A stretch of 64,000 nucleotides of DNA from Streptomyces sp. NBC_00091. GTDB taxonomy: Bacteria > Actinomycetota > Actinomycetes > Streptomycetales > Streptomycetaceae. Position numbers and translations under genes: made by a program. The notes below the pieces were generated by a model. It searched no databases, was not told the DNA's origin, and was given only the letters and a program-made list of their open reading frames with translations. Shown here in pieces: positions 50,387 to 60,926 of this stretch (position 1 is its first letter; every line of letters begins with the position of its first letter). The DNA lies in contig NZ_JAPEMA010000001.1 of the NCBI RefSeq assembly GCF_026343185.1, positions 4,340,001 to 4,404,000 of the forward strand, in the 5' to 3' direction.

Positions 50387-51748
50387 GTGGAGCCAGCAAG
50401 CGGCGCGAGGCCGGCCGACGCGGCCGGCGACGCCGCGGAGGTCCTCGACCGCCCGCTGCCGGAAGGCGTGCGGCGCCGGGTCGTCGCGATCGTCTCGGAC
50501 GCCTTCGGCGGTCTGACGGTCGCGGACCTACCGGCGCAGCTGCGCCAGTACGCCCGTTTCACCCCGACCCGGCGCGCCAAGTTCGCCGGCAACGCCATGG
50601 CCGCCGCCGTGGAGACCGACGGGGTCTTCCGCAGCCGCATCGCGGAGAAGCTGCGCGAGGCGCAGCCGGAGCTGACCGGAGCCCTGGAGTCCGGGGCCCC
50701 GCCCGCCGCCGCGGACCCGCTGGACGTGGCGGCCGCCGCGTACGTGCTGCGCCCGGCCGGCTGGGTCAAGCTGGTGGCGGCGGCGGGCGAGGAGGCGCAG
50801 CGCGCCGACGCCGAGCGGGTCGGCGACGAGACCCGCCGAGAGCTGGAACGGCTGCGCGAGGAGCTGGCCCAGCTCAAGGACGCCCAGCGCACCGGCGGTG
50901 AGCAGGTACGGGCCGAACTGGACGCGGCGCGCAAGGAAGCGGAATCGCTTCAGCGCAAGCTGCGCAGCGCCCTGAGCGACGTCAAGCGGGGCGAGGCGGC
51001 CCTGCGCAAGCTGGGCGCCGAGATCGACGGGATCCGCGGTGAGGCGGCCGCGCAGGTGGCCGCCGCCGAGAGCGAGTCCCGGCGGCTGAAGTCCCGCCTC
51101 GCGGAGGTGGAGTCGGCGCTGGAGACCTCGCGCCGGGCCACCCGCGAGGGGCGCAGCATCGAGGACATGCGGCTGCGGCTGCTGCTGGACACCGTGCTGG
51201 ACGCGGCGGCGGGGCTGCGCCGCGAGCTGGCGCTGCCGCCCGTCTCCACGCGGCCGGCCGACACCGTGGACGCGGTGGAGCCGGGCCGGATGACCCCCAA
51301 GGACATCGCGGCGCGGGCGCTGTCGGAGACCGATCCGGCGCTGCTGGACCAGCTGTTGGCGCTTCCCCAGGCCCATCTGGTGGTCGACGGCTACAACGTG
51401 ACGAAGACCGGCTATCCGACGATGCCGCTGGAGAAGCAGCGGCTGCGGCTGCTGGGCGGGCTGTCGATGCTGGCCGCGCAGACGGGTGCGGAGATGACCT
51501 GTGTCTTCGACGGGGCGGAGCTGGCGGCGCCCGTGCTGCTCGCGCCGCCGCGCGGGGTGCGGGTGCTGTTCTCCAAGGCCGGGGTGACGGCGGACGAGTT
51601 GATCCGCCAGCTGGTGCGGGCCGAGCCGCCCGGCCGGCCGGTGGTCGTGGTCTCCACCGACCGTGAGGTGGCCGACGGGGTGGCGAAGGCGGGAGCCCGG
51701 CCGGTGACGTCCGCTTTGCTGCTGAAGCGGCTTTCGCGCGTTTCGTAA
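50387..51748 (+). CDS. NYN (YacP-like) ribonuclease-domain protein
   Basis: 453 aa. Residues 1-130 form an unknown globular start (LPEGVRRRVVAIVSDAFGGL); 150-270 is a long charged coiled coil (RRELERLREELAQLKDAQRT, EVESALETSRRATREG); 325-450 is the NYN/PIN-like nuclease domain with catalytic Asp334 in LVVDGYNVTKTGYPTM, MTCVFDGAE and VVVVSTDREVADGVAKAGA. Members cut RNA (Rae1/YacP). The coiled coil suggests partner binding, perhaps with ribosomes or RNA. GTG 50387 is chosen. Confidence 0.88.
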   Translation: MEPASGARPADAAGDAAEVLDRPLPEGVRRRVVAIVSDAFGGLTVADLPAQLRQYARFTPTRRAKFAGNAMAAAVETDGVFRSRIAEKLREAQPELTGALESGAPPAAADPLDVAAAAYVLRPAGWVKLVAAAGEEAQRADAERVGDETRRELERLREELAQLKDAQRTGGEQVRAELDAARKEAESLQRKLRSALSDVKRGEAALRKLGAEIDGIRGEAAAQVAAAESESRRLKSRLAEVESALETSRRATREGRSIEDMRLRLLLDTVLDAAAGLRRELALPPVSTRPADTVDAVEPGRMTPKDIAARALSETDPALLDQLLALPQAHLVVDGYNVTKTGYPTMPLEKQRLRLLGGLSMLAAQTGAEMTCVFDGAELAAPVLLAPPRGVRVLFSKAGVTADELIRQLVRAEPPGRPVVVVSTDREVADGVAKAGARPVTSALLLKRLSRVS

Positions 51749-52009
51749 CTGCTGGGCGTGATGCCGGGATTGACGGTGCAAGCGGAAGACGTACCGTCAG
51801 TCCCTCGGTACGCAGCGTGGGCCCTGGGTAAAGGAAGCGGAATGCCCGCGGGTTTTTGCCGCCGGGGGTTTGAAGTGATCAGCGGCGTGTCACTAAGGTC
51901 TGCTCAAACCTTCGTGCGGTAGTTCACCCATTCGGGTGCGGGCGGAGGTGCCGCCGAGTGTGTGCCCCTGTCCGTTTTCGGCGGCTCTAGGAAGAAGGAG
52001 CTCGCCCCC
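51749..52009 (+). promoter_or_regulatory. Leader of first NlpC/P60 gene
   Basis: 261 bp before the hydrolase start, containing gggtaaaggaagcgg and a G-rich block around 51845-51870. Streptomyces cell-wall hydrolase leaders sometimes carry ydaO/c-di-AMP riboswitches, but I do not find the full consensus here. AAGGAG lies 10 bases before the start. Otherwise nothing identifiable. Confidence 0.35.
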
Positions 52010-53041
52010 GTGGCGTCCCACCGTCGACCCAAGCAGCCGACCCGCACGCGCGTGACCGTGCTCACCGCCACCGCCGCCGCGGCGGTCGCCCTCTCCTCCC
52101 AGTCGGCCATGGCCGCCCCGGACAAGCCCACCAAGGACGAGGTCAAGACCAAGGTCGACGCCCTCTACGAGGAGGCCGAGCAGGCCACCGAGAAGTTCAA
52201 CGGGGCCCGGGAGCACCAGGAGAAGCTCGAGAAGGAGATCGCGCAGCTCCAGGACCAGGTCGCCCGCGGCCAGGGCGAGCTCAACGACCTGCGCAACACC
52301 CTCGGTTCGATGGCCGCAGCCCAGTACCGCGGCGGCGGAGTCGACCCCTCCGTGGCGCTCCTCCTCTCCGGCGACCCGGAGACCTACCTCGACAAGGCCG
52401 CCACGCTCCAGCAGTTGAGCGGAAAGCAGCTCGAGGCGATATCGAAGATCCAGGCCAAGCGGCGCGCCCTCGCGCAGCAGCGCCAGGAGGCCACCGGCAA
52501 GCTCGCCGACCTCGACGCCACCCGCAAGGAACTCGGCGAGAAGAAGAAGGCCGCCCAGGACAAGCTCGCCGAGGCCCAGGCCCTCCTCAACACGCTGACC
52601 GCGCAGGAGCGCAGCCAGCTCAAGGACGAGGAGGCGAAGGAGAGCAAGGCCGGCCGCGCCGCGAGCGAGAGCGCCGCCCCCGCCGCGAGCGCCTCCGGCC
52701 GCGCCGGGGCCGCACTGGCCGCCGCGAAGACCAAGCTCGGCAGCGCGTACATCATGGGCGCCACCGGCCCCAGCGCCTACGACTGCTCCGGGCTGACCCA
52801 GTGGGCCTACGGGCAGGCCGGCGTCAGCATCACCCGTACCACCTACACCCAGGCCAACGACGGCACGCGCATCGGACGCAGCCAGCTCCAGCCCGGCGAC
52901 CTGGTCTTCTTCTACGACGACCTGCACCACGTCGGCCTGTACGCCGGCAACAACATGACCCTGCACGCCTCCAACCCGCGCGGTGGGGTCAAGTACGAGT
53001 CGATGGACAACATGCCCTTCCAGTTCGGCGTCCGCGTCTGA
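52010..53041 (+). CDS. Secreted NlpC/P60 peptidoglycan hydrolase 1
   Basis: 343 aa. A long signal peptide (ASHRRPKQPTRTRVTVLTAT through SAMAAP) is followed by a coiled coil (about 45-210, QEKLEKEIAQLQDQVARGQG; QQRQEATGKLADLDATRKEL), then an NlpC/P60 domain: LGSAYIMGATGPSAYDCSGL (catalytic Cys), His in DDLHHVGLYAGNNMTLHA. It cleaves D-Glu-mDAP type bonds. GTG 52010 follows AAGGAG. The coiled coil probably holds the catalytic domain inactive until placed, as in RipA-type enzymes. It is followed by a paralogue. Confidence 0.95.
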   Translation: MASHRRPKQPTRTRVTVLTATAAAAVALSSQSAMAAPDKPTKDEVKTKVDALYEEAEQATEKFNGAREHQEKLEKEIAQLQDQVARGQGELNDLRNTLGSMAAAQYRGGGVDPSVALLLSGDPETYLDKAATLQQLSGKQLEAISKIQAKRRALAQQRQEATGKLADLDATRKELGEKKKAAQDKLAEAQALLNTLTAQERSQLKDEEAKESKAGRAASESAAPAASASGRAGAALAAAKTKLGSAYIMGATGPSAYDCSGLTQWAYGQAGVSITRTTYTQANDGTRIGRSQLQPGDLVFFYDDLHHVGLYAGNNMTLHASNPRGGVKYESMDNMPFQFGVRV

Positions 53042-53280
53042 TCCCCGCGTCCGCCCGGCACGCCGTACACCGCCCATCCGGGCGAATTGCGCGGACCCCC
53101 CGCGCCCTCGCGCCCCGCCCATGACCTGCGTCTGAGGCGGGGCGCCCCCCTGTGTGCCCTCCGGCGGCCGTTGGTCGGGGTGTGTCCGCGCGGCTACTGT
53201 CTGCCAGCGCGGAACCCCGGTACACGGCCGCCCACGGGGGGCGGACCCGGGCCCCGCGCAGCGGAAGGGAGCGGTTCCAC

Positions 53281-54324
53281 GTGGCGTCCCATCGCCGGAC
53301 CGGGCTCAGCGGCCTCGACCGGAACACCAAGGTCACCGTTTTCACCGCCGCCGCGGCCAGCGCCGCCGTGGCGATGACCGGCGCACCCGCGCTCGCGTCG
53401 CCGGGGCTCCCCCAGGAACCCTCCGGCTCCCGCGCCCAGGTCGACCGGCTCTTCGAAGAGGCCGAACAGGCCACCGAACGGTTCAACGAGGCGGGCGAGA
53501 AGGCCGACGCGCTGCGGGCCGAGATCGGCCGGGCCCAGGACGCGGTGGCCCGCGGCCAGGACCGCATCAACACCATGCGCGGGGTCCTCGGCACCTTCGC
53601 CGGGGCCCAGTACCGCTCCGGCGGCCTCGACCCCACCGTCGAGCTGATGCTGTCCGACGACCCCGGCGCCTACCTCGACAAGGCCGCCGTCCTGAACCGG
53701 CTCAGCGGCCGCCGGACCCAGCAGCTGGGCGAACTCCGCGAGGAGCAGCGGCGCATCGGCCAGCAGCGCCAGGAGGCCTCCCGCAAGCTCGCCGAACTCG
53801 AAGCCCTGCGCACGGAGGTCGCCACCCAGAAGCGCTCCGTCACGGCGAAGCTCGCCGCCGCGCGCCGGCTGCTCAACGCCATGCCCACCGAGGAGCGGGC
53901 CGACTTCGAGCGGGCCTCCCGCTCCGGCGGCCGCTCCGAGGTGCTGCCCGAGCCGCCCTCCGGCTCCGGCCGGGCCTCGGGCCGCGCCATGGCCGCCGTG
54001 ATGGCCGCCAGGGCGGCGGTCGGACGGCCGTACGTGTGGGGCTCCACCGGCCCCTCCGGCTTCGACTGCTCCGGGCTGATGGTGTGGTCGTACCGCCAGG
54101 CCGGCGTCGCCCTGCCGCGCACCTCGCAGGCCCAGCGGTACGCGGGCCGGCAGGTGCCGCTCTCGCAGGCCCAGCCCGGGGACCTGGTGACGTACCGCTC
54201 GGACGCCAGTCACGTCGGCATGTACGTCGGCAACGGCCAGGTGGTGCACGCCCCGTACCCGGGCGCGCGGGTGCGGTACGACCCCGTCGGGATGATGCCG
54301 GTGTCCTCGGTGACACGGCCCTGA
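53281..54324 (+). CDS. Secreted NlpC/P60 peptidoglycan hydrolase 2
   Basis: 347 aa, clear paralogue of the preceding gene with the same order: signal peptide (ASHRRTGLSGLDRNTKVTVF to APALASP), coiled coil (EEAEQATERFNEAGEKADAL; QQRQEASRKLAELEALRTEV) and NlpC/P60 domain with YVWGSTGPSGFDCSGLMVWS (catalytic Cys) and SHVGMYVGNGQVVHAPYPGA (His). GTG 53281 follows GGAAGGGAG. Its own 239-bp upstream region suggests separate promoter control. Same biochemical role, perhaps at a different growth stage. Confidence 0.95.
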   Translation: MASHRRTGLSGLDRNTKVTVFTAAAASAAVAMTGAPALASPGLPQEPSGSRAQVDRLFEEAEQATERFNEAGEKADALRAEIGRAQDAVARGQDRINTMRGVLGTFAGAQYRSGGLDPTVELMLSDDPGAYLDKAAVLNRLSGRRTQQLGELREEQRRIGQQRQEASRKLAELEALRTEVATQKRSVTAKLAAARRLLNAMPTEERADFERASRSGGRSEVLPEPPSGSGRASGRAMAAVMAARAAVGRPYVWGSTGPSGFDCSGLMVWSYRQAGVALPRTSQAQRYAGRQVPLSQAQPGDLVTYRSDASHVGMYVGNGQVVHAPYPGARVRYDPVGMMPVSSVTRP

Positions 54325-54349
54325 GGCGGGCCGTGCGTACGATCGGCGG

Positions 54350-55471
54350 ATGATCCCGGTCCGCCGCCGTACCGTCGTACGCCTGCTCGCGCTCGCCCTG
54401 TGCCCGCCGGCGGCGGCCGGCTGCGCGGACCCGGCGCCGGGCGGCTCCGCGGACGGGGCGGTCCGGCGGGCCGTGGCCGACTGGTCGGTGGCTCCGCCCG
54501 TACGGCTCGCCGGGATCCCCCTGGAAGGCTGGTCCTACGAGGTCACCTCGGTCCGGCGGGACGGAGTACGGGCCCTCGCGCGCGCGGAGCTGCGCTACCG
54601 GCTGGCCGGCTACGACAGCGCCCCCGCCGGTTCGGCCCGCGAGGTGGAGCTGGCCCGGGACGGCGCGGGCTGGCGGGTCACCGCCGACCGGCCCGCCCCG
54701 GGGGCGGTGGCCCAGCTGTGGGACCAGGGCGAGGTGGCCGTCGTACGGGGCGCCCGCTCCCTCGTCCTCGGCGTCGGCCGTGACCCGCGGGCGCTGTCCG
54801 CCCTCGCCGCCGAGGCCGACCGGGCGGTGCCTGCGGTGAGCGCCGCCTGGCCGGGTCCGTGGGCGGGCCGGGTGGTGGTCCTGGCCCCCGGCACGCTGGA
54901 GGCGATGGCCGCGCTGCTGGGGCGGCCGGCCGACACCTACCGGGGCCTGGGAGCCGTCACCACCGGCGCCACCGGGGGCGGGCCGGCCCCGGCCGACCGG
55001 GTCGTGGTCAACCCGGAGGGGTACCAGGAGCTTTCGGAGGCCGGGCGGCGGATCGTCCTGACCCACGAGGTCACCCACGTCGCGACCCGGGCCGCCACCT
55101 CGGCCGGGACCCCGCAGTGGCTGTCCGAGGGCTTCGCGGACTGGGCGGCGTACCGGGGGACCCCCACCACCCCGGCCGAGGGCGCGCCCGAACTGGCGCG
55201 CGCCGTGCGGCGGGGCGAAGTGCCGGGCGCGCTCCCGGCCGACGAGGCCTTCGCCTTCGGCGGCGACCCGCAGGCGGTGGCCCGGGCGTACGGGGGCGCC
55301 TGGCTGGCCTGCCGCCTCATCGCCGGCCGCTGGGGCGAGCCGGCCCTGGCCCGCCTCTACGAGCTGGCGGCCCGCGAACCCCTCCCGGCCGCACTGGACG
55401 AGGCCCTGGGCACGAACCTGCCCGACCTGACGCACGCCTGGCAGCAGGCGCTGCGGGAAGAGCTCCGGTAG
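54350..55471 (+). CDS. Zinc-metalloprotease-like lipoprotein
   Basis: 373 aa. Lipoprotein signal ends PPAAAGC at Cys24. The middle region (WSVAPPVRLAGIPLEGWSYE, LAGYDSAPAGSAREVELARD) looks like a beta domain. The C-terminal half has HEVTH in IVLTHEVTHVATRAAT, followed by the glutamate WLSEGFADWAAYRG, the gluzincin (peptidase MA-like) pattern. It could be an active protease acting outside the cell. Its TAG stop uses the first base of the following palindromic element. Substrate unknown. Confidence 0.82.
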   Translation: MIPVRRRTVVRLLALALCPPAAAGCADPAPGGSADGAVRRAVADWSVAPPVRLAGIPLEGWSYEVTSVRRDGVRALARAELRYRLAGYDSAPAGSAREVELARDGAGWRVTADRPAPGAVAQLWDQGEVAVVRGARSLVLGVGRDPRALSALAAEADRAVPAVSAAWPGPWAGRVVVLAPGTLEAMAALLGRPADTYRGLGAVTTGATGGGPAPADRVVVNPEGYQELSEAGRRIVLTHEVTHVATRAATSAGTPQWLSEGFADWAAYRGTPTTPAEGAPELARAVRRGEVPGALPADEAFAFGGDPQAVARAYGGAWLACRLIAGRWGEPALARLYELAAREPLPAALDEALGTNLPDLTHAWQQALREELR

Positions 55472-55684
55472 GGGGTGTCTTGTGGGTCAGGCCGGATCAG
55501 GGAGCGGCTCCCCCAGCTACCGCTGGGAGGTGCCCCCAGGTGCCGTGCATCGCAAGGCCGAGGAGGGAGGCAATGCGGTGGGGGCACCTCCCAGCGGTAG
55601 CTGGGGGACATTGTCGACCGACGAGAACGCGGCGAGGTGCGGTGCCAGGCGTCGCGAGCCCGGCCTGACCCACAAGACACCCCC
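55471..55684. mobile_element. MITE-like palindromic element
   Basis: 214 bp bounded by perfect 25-bp inverted repeats (beginning GGGGGTGTCTTGTGGGTCAG). Inside, a second inverted pair of about 30 bp (CTCCCCCAGCTACCGCTGGG..) leaves a short unpaired centre. No coding. The short internal unit recurs, with changes, at 61769. It lies 25 bp upstream of the PimB-like gene, so it must carry or lie near that promoter. Likely a non-autonomous transposon moved by an IS with related ends. Confidence 0.75.
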
Positions 55685-55708
55685 CTGGTGTCGGGTACGT
55701 TGGCGGGG

Positions 55709-56851
55709 ATGCACAAGACGCTGATCGTGACCAACGACTTCCCGCCGCGCCCGGGCGGCATCCAGGCCTTCCTGCACAACATGGCGCTGCGGCTGGACCC
55801 CGAGCGGGTCGTCGTCTACGCCTCCACCTGGAAGCACGGCGCGGAGGGCCGCGAGGCCACCGCGGCCTTCGACGCGGAGCAGCCGTTCCCGGTGGTGCGC
55901 GACCGCACGACGATGCTGCTGCCGACACCCCGGGTGACGCGGCGGGCGGTGTCCCTGCTGCGCGAACACGGCTGCGAGTCGGTGTGGTTCGGGGCGGCGG
56001 CCCCGCTCGGGCTGATGGGCCCGGCGCTGCGGCGGGCGGGGGCGCGGCGGATCGTCGCGACCACGCACGGGCACGAGGCCGGCTGGGCGCAACTGCCCGC
56101 CGCGCGGCAGCTGCTGCGTCGGATCGGCGAGGGCACGGACACGCTGACCTACCTCGGGGAGTACACGCGCTCGCGGATCGCCTCGGCGGTGACGCCGGCG
56201 GCGGCGGCGCGGATGGTCCAGCTCCCGCCGGGGGTGGACGAGAAGACCTTCCACCCCGGGTCGGGGGGCGCCGAGGTCCGGGCCCGCCTCGGCCTGACCG
56301 GGCGGCCGGTGGTGGTCTGCGTCTCGCGGCTGGTGCCGCGCAAGGGGCAGGACACCCTGATCGAGGCGATGCCGCGGATCCTGGCGGCGGTGCCGGACGC
56401 GGTGCTGCTGATCGTGGGCGGCGGGCCGTACGAGGCGGACCTGCGCGCGCTGGCCGCCTCGGCCGGGGTCGCGGACTCCGTGGTCTTCACGGGCGCGGTC
56501 CCGTGGGAGGAACTCCCGGCCCACTACGGCGCGGGCGACGTCTTCGCGATGCCGTGCCGGACCCGGCGGGGCGGGCTGGACGTCGAGGGGCTCGGGATCG
56601 TGTACCTGGAGGCCTCGGCGACGGGCCTGCCGGTGGTCGCGGGCGACTCGGGCGGGGCGCCGGACGCGGTGCTGGACGGGGAGACCGGCTGGGTGGTCCG
56701 GGGCGGCGCCCCCGAGGACGCGGCCGACCGCGTCGTGGCGCTGCTCCAGGACCCGGAACTGCGCGACCGCATGGGCGCCGCCGGGCGCGCCTGGGTCGAG
56801 GAGAAGTGGCGCTGGGACCTCCTGGCCGCCCGCCTGCGCGCGCTGCTGTAG
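55709..56851 (+). CDS. GT4 mannosyltransferase, PimB-like
   Basis: 380-aa GT-B glycosyltransferase. The glycine-rich acceptor loop is NDFPPRPGGIQAFLHNMALR; the donor domain has VVVCVSRLVPRKGQDTLIEA and the motif GLDVEGLGIVYLEASATGLP. In mycobacteria and corynebacteria the homologue at this place (Rv2188c) adds the second mannose to phosphatidylinositol mannoside. Streptomyces makes PIM-like lipids, so the same role is plausible. ATG 55709 gives MHKTLIVTND. The gene order with NlpC/P60 upstream and acyl-CoA ligase downstream matches M. tuberculosis. Confidence 0.85.
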   Translation: MHKTLIVTNDFPPRPGGIQAFLHNMALRLDPERVVVYASTWKHGAEGREATAAFDAEQPFPVVRDRTTMLLPTPRVTRRAVSLLREHGCESVWFGAAAPLGLMGPALRRAGARRIVATTHGHEAGWAQLPAARQLLRRIGEGTDTLTYLGEYTRSRIASAVTPAAAARMVQLPPGVDEKTFHPGSGGAEVRARLGLTGRPVVVCVSRLVPRKGQDTLIEAMPRILAAVPDAVLLIVGGGPYEADLRALAASAGVADSVVFTGAVPWEELPAHYGAGDVFAMPCRTRRGGLDVEGLGIVYLEASATGLPVVAGDSGGAPDAVLDGETGWVVRGGAPEDAADRVVALLQDPELRDRMGAAGRAWVEEKWRWDLLAARLRALL

Positions 56852-57066
56852 CCGCTGCGCGGGCCACTCCCCGCCCCGCCCTTCGCCCGTTCCCCGGGGC
56901 GCTGCCCCGGACCCCGCGCCTCAAACGCCGGCGAGGCTGGATTTCCGCCTGGCGTGGTCTGGAGTGCGCGCAGCGCACTTCCAGCCCCGCCGGCGCTTGA
57001 GGCGCGGGTCCGGGCAGAGCCCGGGGAACGGTGGAAGGGCGGGGAGGGGCCAGCCCCGCGCAGCGG
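56852..57066. repeat. Nested palindromic intergenic repeat, copy 3
   Basis: Outer arms CCGCTGCGCGGG..CCCGCGCAGCGG; inner arms cgcctcaaacgccggcg (56917-56933) and cgccggcgcttgaggcg (56989-57005, one change). A TGGAGTGCGC..GCGCACTTCCA hairpin lies at the centre. Together with the following 190 bp it fills the 403-bp gap before choD. No coding seen. Confidence 0.85.
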
Positions 57067-57230
57067 CAGCCACGCAAGCGGCACGTGAAGGGGTGGGGGA
57101 TTATCGTTCACCGCCGGTGATCGCGGGCGTACTCACGTACAACCGGGCGCCCATCGGCACGGAGTGACTACGGTCGAGACATGTCTGACTGTTACTCACA
57201 TGCATGGCAGTGCGAGTTATGGCCGGTTGA

Positions 57231-58865
<1,635 letters not shown>

Positions 58866-58874
58866 GGAGGGCTG

Positions 58875-60671
58875 TCAGCCCCGGTACAGGGCGTCGATCT
58901 CGTCCGCGAAGTCCTTCGCCACCACATTGCGCTTGAGCTTCAGCGACGGCGTGATGTGGCCGGACTCCTCCGTGAACTGGGAGCCCAGGATCCGGAACTT
59001 CCGCACCGATTCCGCCTTGGACACCGCCGCGTTGCCGTCGTCGACGGCCTTCTGGACGGCGGCGATCAGCTCCGCGTCCTCGCGCAGCTCCGCCGCCGTC
59101 ACCCCGGCCGGCTTGCCGTTCTCCGCGGCCCACCGGCCGAGGAACTCCTCGTCGACGGTGACCAGCGCGGCCACGAACGGCCGCCCGTCGCCGACCACCA
59201 TGCACTCCGCGACCAGCGCGTGCGCCCGGATCCGGTCCTCGATCACCGCGGGGGCGACGTTCTTGCCGCCCGCCGTGACGATGAGTTCCTTCTTGCGGCC
59301 GGTGATCTTGAGGTAGCCGTCCTCGTCGAGGGTGCCGACGTCGCCGGTGTGGAACCAGCCGTCGGTCATGGCCTCGGCCGTCGCGGCCTCGTTCTTCCAG
59401 TACTCCTTGAAGACGTGCTCGCCGTGCACCAGCACCTCGCCGTCGTCCGCGATGCGCACCACGGAGCCGGGCAGCGGCTGGCCGACCGTACCGATCTTCT
59501 GCTTGTCCCAGGGGAGGAAGGCGGTGGCCGCGCAGGTCTCCGTCAGGCCGTAGCCCTCCAGCACCGTGAAGCCGATGCCGCGGAAGAAGTGGCCGAGCCG
59601 CTCGCCCAGCGGGGCGCCGCCGGAGATCGCGTACTCGCCGCGCCCGCCGAGGACCGCGTGCAGCTTGGAGTAGACCAGCTTGGTGAACAGCTTGTGCTTG
59701 AGCTTCAGGCCGAAGGACGGGCCCGAGGGCGTGTCCAGCGCGCGGCTGTACGCGATCGCCGTCTCGGCGGCCGCGTCGAAGATCTTGCCCTTGCCGTCGG
59801 CCTGGGCCTTGGCCCGGGCCGAGTTGTAGACCTTCTCGAAGACGCGCGGCACGCCGAGGATCAGCGTGGGCTTGAAGGACTGCAGCTCGTCGGTGAGGTT
59901 CTTGATGTCCGGTACGCAGCCCAGCCGGATCGGCGCCAGCACGGCGGCCACCTCCACCAGGCGGCCGAAGACGTGCGCGGCCGGGAGGAAGAGCAGGACG
60001 GAGCACTCGCCGGTGCGGAAGAGCGGGCTGAGGCGCTCCACGACGTTGCCGCACTCGGCGAAGAAGTTGCGGTGGGTCAGCACACAGCCCTTGGGGCGGC
60101 CGGTGGTGCCCGAGGTGTAGACGATCGTGGCCGGGTCGTCGGCGACGGCGAGGGCGCTGCGCGCGTCCACCTCGGCGTCGGTGACCTCGGCGCCGGCCGC
60201 CTTCAGGGTGGCCAGGGCGTCCTGGTCGATCTCCCAGACCTCGCGCAGCTCCGGCAGCCGGTCGCGCAGGGAGGCCACGGTCGCGCTGTGCGCGGGGCTC
60301 TCCGCGATGACCGCGACGGCGCCGGAGTCCCCGAGGATCCACTGGACCTGCTCCGGGGAGCTGGTCTCGTACACGGGGACGGTGACCGCGCCCGCGGTCC
60401 AGATCGCGAAGTCGAACAGCACCCACTCGTAGCGGGTACGGGAGATCAGGGCGACCCGGTCGCCGGGCTCGATGCCCGCCGCCATCAGGCCCTTGGCGGC
60501 GGCCCGCACCTCGGCGAGGAACTGCGTCGCGGTCACGTCCTGCCACCGGCCGTCGACCTTGCGGCTGATGACGGCGGTGTCGGGATGCTGGGCGGCATTG
60601 CGGCGGATGAGATCCGTCAGGTTCCCGTCCGACGGGACCTCGTACAGGGCCGGAAGGCTGAACTCGCGCAA
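58875..60671 (-). CDS. Long-chain acyl-CoA ligase, FadD15-like
   Basis: 598-aa ANL-family enzyme that activates fatty acids to acyl-CoA via acyl-AMP. Visible motifs are the AMP-binding TIVYTSGTTGRPKGCVLTHRN, VLEGYGLTETCAAT, GWFHTGDVGTLDEDGYLKIT and the hinge GRKKELIVTAGGKNVAPAVI. TTG 60671, about 8 bases after GAGGAG, gives REFSLPALYEVPSDG, the usual start; the long upstream opening is GC-biased non-coding frame. Mycobacterial Rv2187 (FadD15) occupies the same place. A palindrome lies 52-68 bp upstream. Confidence 0.95.
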   Translation of the reverse strand: MREFSLPALYEVPSDGNLTDLIRRNAAQHPDTAVISRKVDGRWQDVTATQFLAEVRAAAKGLMAAGIEPGDRVALISRTRYEWVLFDFAIWTAGAVTVPVYETSSPEQVQWILGDSGAVAVIAESPAHSATVASLRDRLPELREVWEIDQDALATLKAAGAEVTDAEVDARSALAVADDPATIVYTSGTTGRPKGCVLTHRNFFAECGNVVERLSPLFRTGECSVLLFLPAAHVFGRLVEVAAVLAPIRLGCVPDIKNLTDELQSFKPTLILGVPRVFEKVYNSARAKAQADGKGKIFDAAAETAIAYSRALDTPSGPSFGLKLKHKLFTKLVYSKLHAVLGGRGEYAISGGAPLGERLGHFFRGIGFTVLEGYGLTETCAATAFLPWDKQKIGTVGQPLPGSVVRIADDGEVLVHGEHVFKEYWKNEAATAEAMTDGWFHTGDVGTLDEDGYLKITGRKKELIVTAGGKNVAPAVIEDRIRAHALVAECMVVGDGRPFVAALVTVDEEFLGRWAAENGKPAGVTAAELREDAELIAAVQKAVDDGNAAVSKAESVRKFRILGSQFTEESGHITPSLKLKRNVVAKDFADEIDALYRG

Positions 60672-60722
60672 GACTGCTGCTCCTCTGGGCGCCATCGCCA
60701 CCGTGTGGACCGACCGGACGTT

Positions 60723-60739
60723 ACCCACCGGTAGTGGGT
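60723..60739. promoter_or_regulatory. Operator-like palindrome upstream of acyl-CoA ligase
   Basis: ACCCAC-cggta-GTGGGT between the divergent acyl-CoA ligase and metallophosphoesterase genes. A TetR-type fatty-acid regulator site is possible. Confidence 0.45.
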
Positions 60740-60926
60740 TCCGGATAGAGGGAACCGGCCAGATGTTCCGTGCGTCACATTCTGTACATCGTGATGCGCC
60801 GCAAGACCTGCCAATACGCTGCCGACAGTAGTCGACCGTGTTCGCGACTCGGAAGTAACCGCAGGTCCGGCCGCCTACGACCCTCCCTCTACCCTGCCGG
60901 ACCCGGGCCCCCCTAGGGTGAGCGTC

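Noticed and set aside
51749..52009. ydaO/c-di-AMP riboswitch upstream of the NlpC/P60 gene
   Set aside because: Only fragments such as gggtaaaggaagcgg fit; the rest of the consensus is not seen. A covariance search would settle it.
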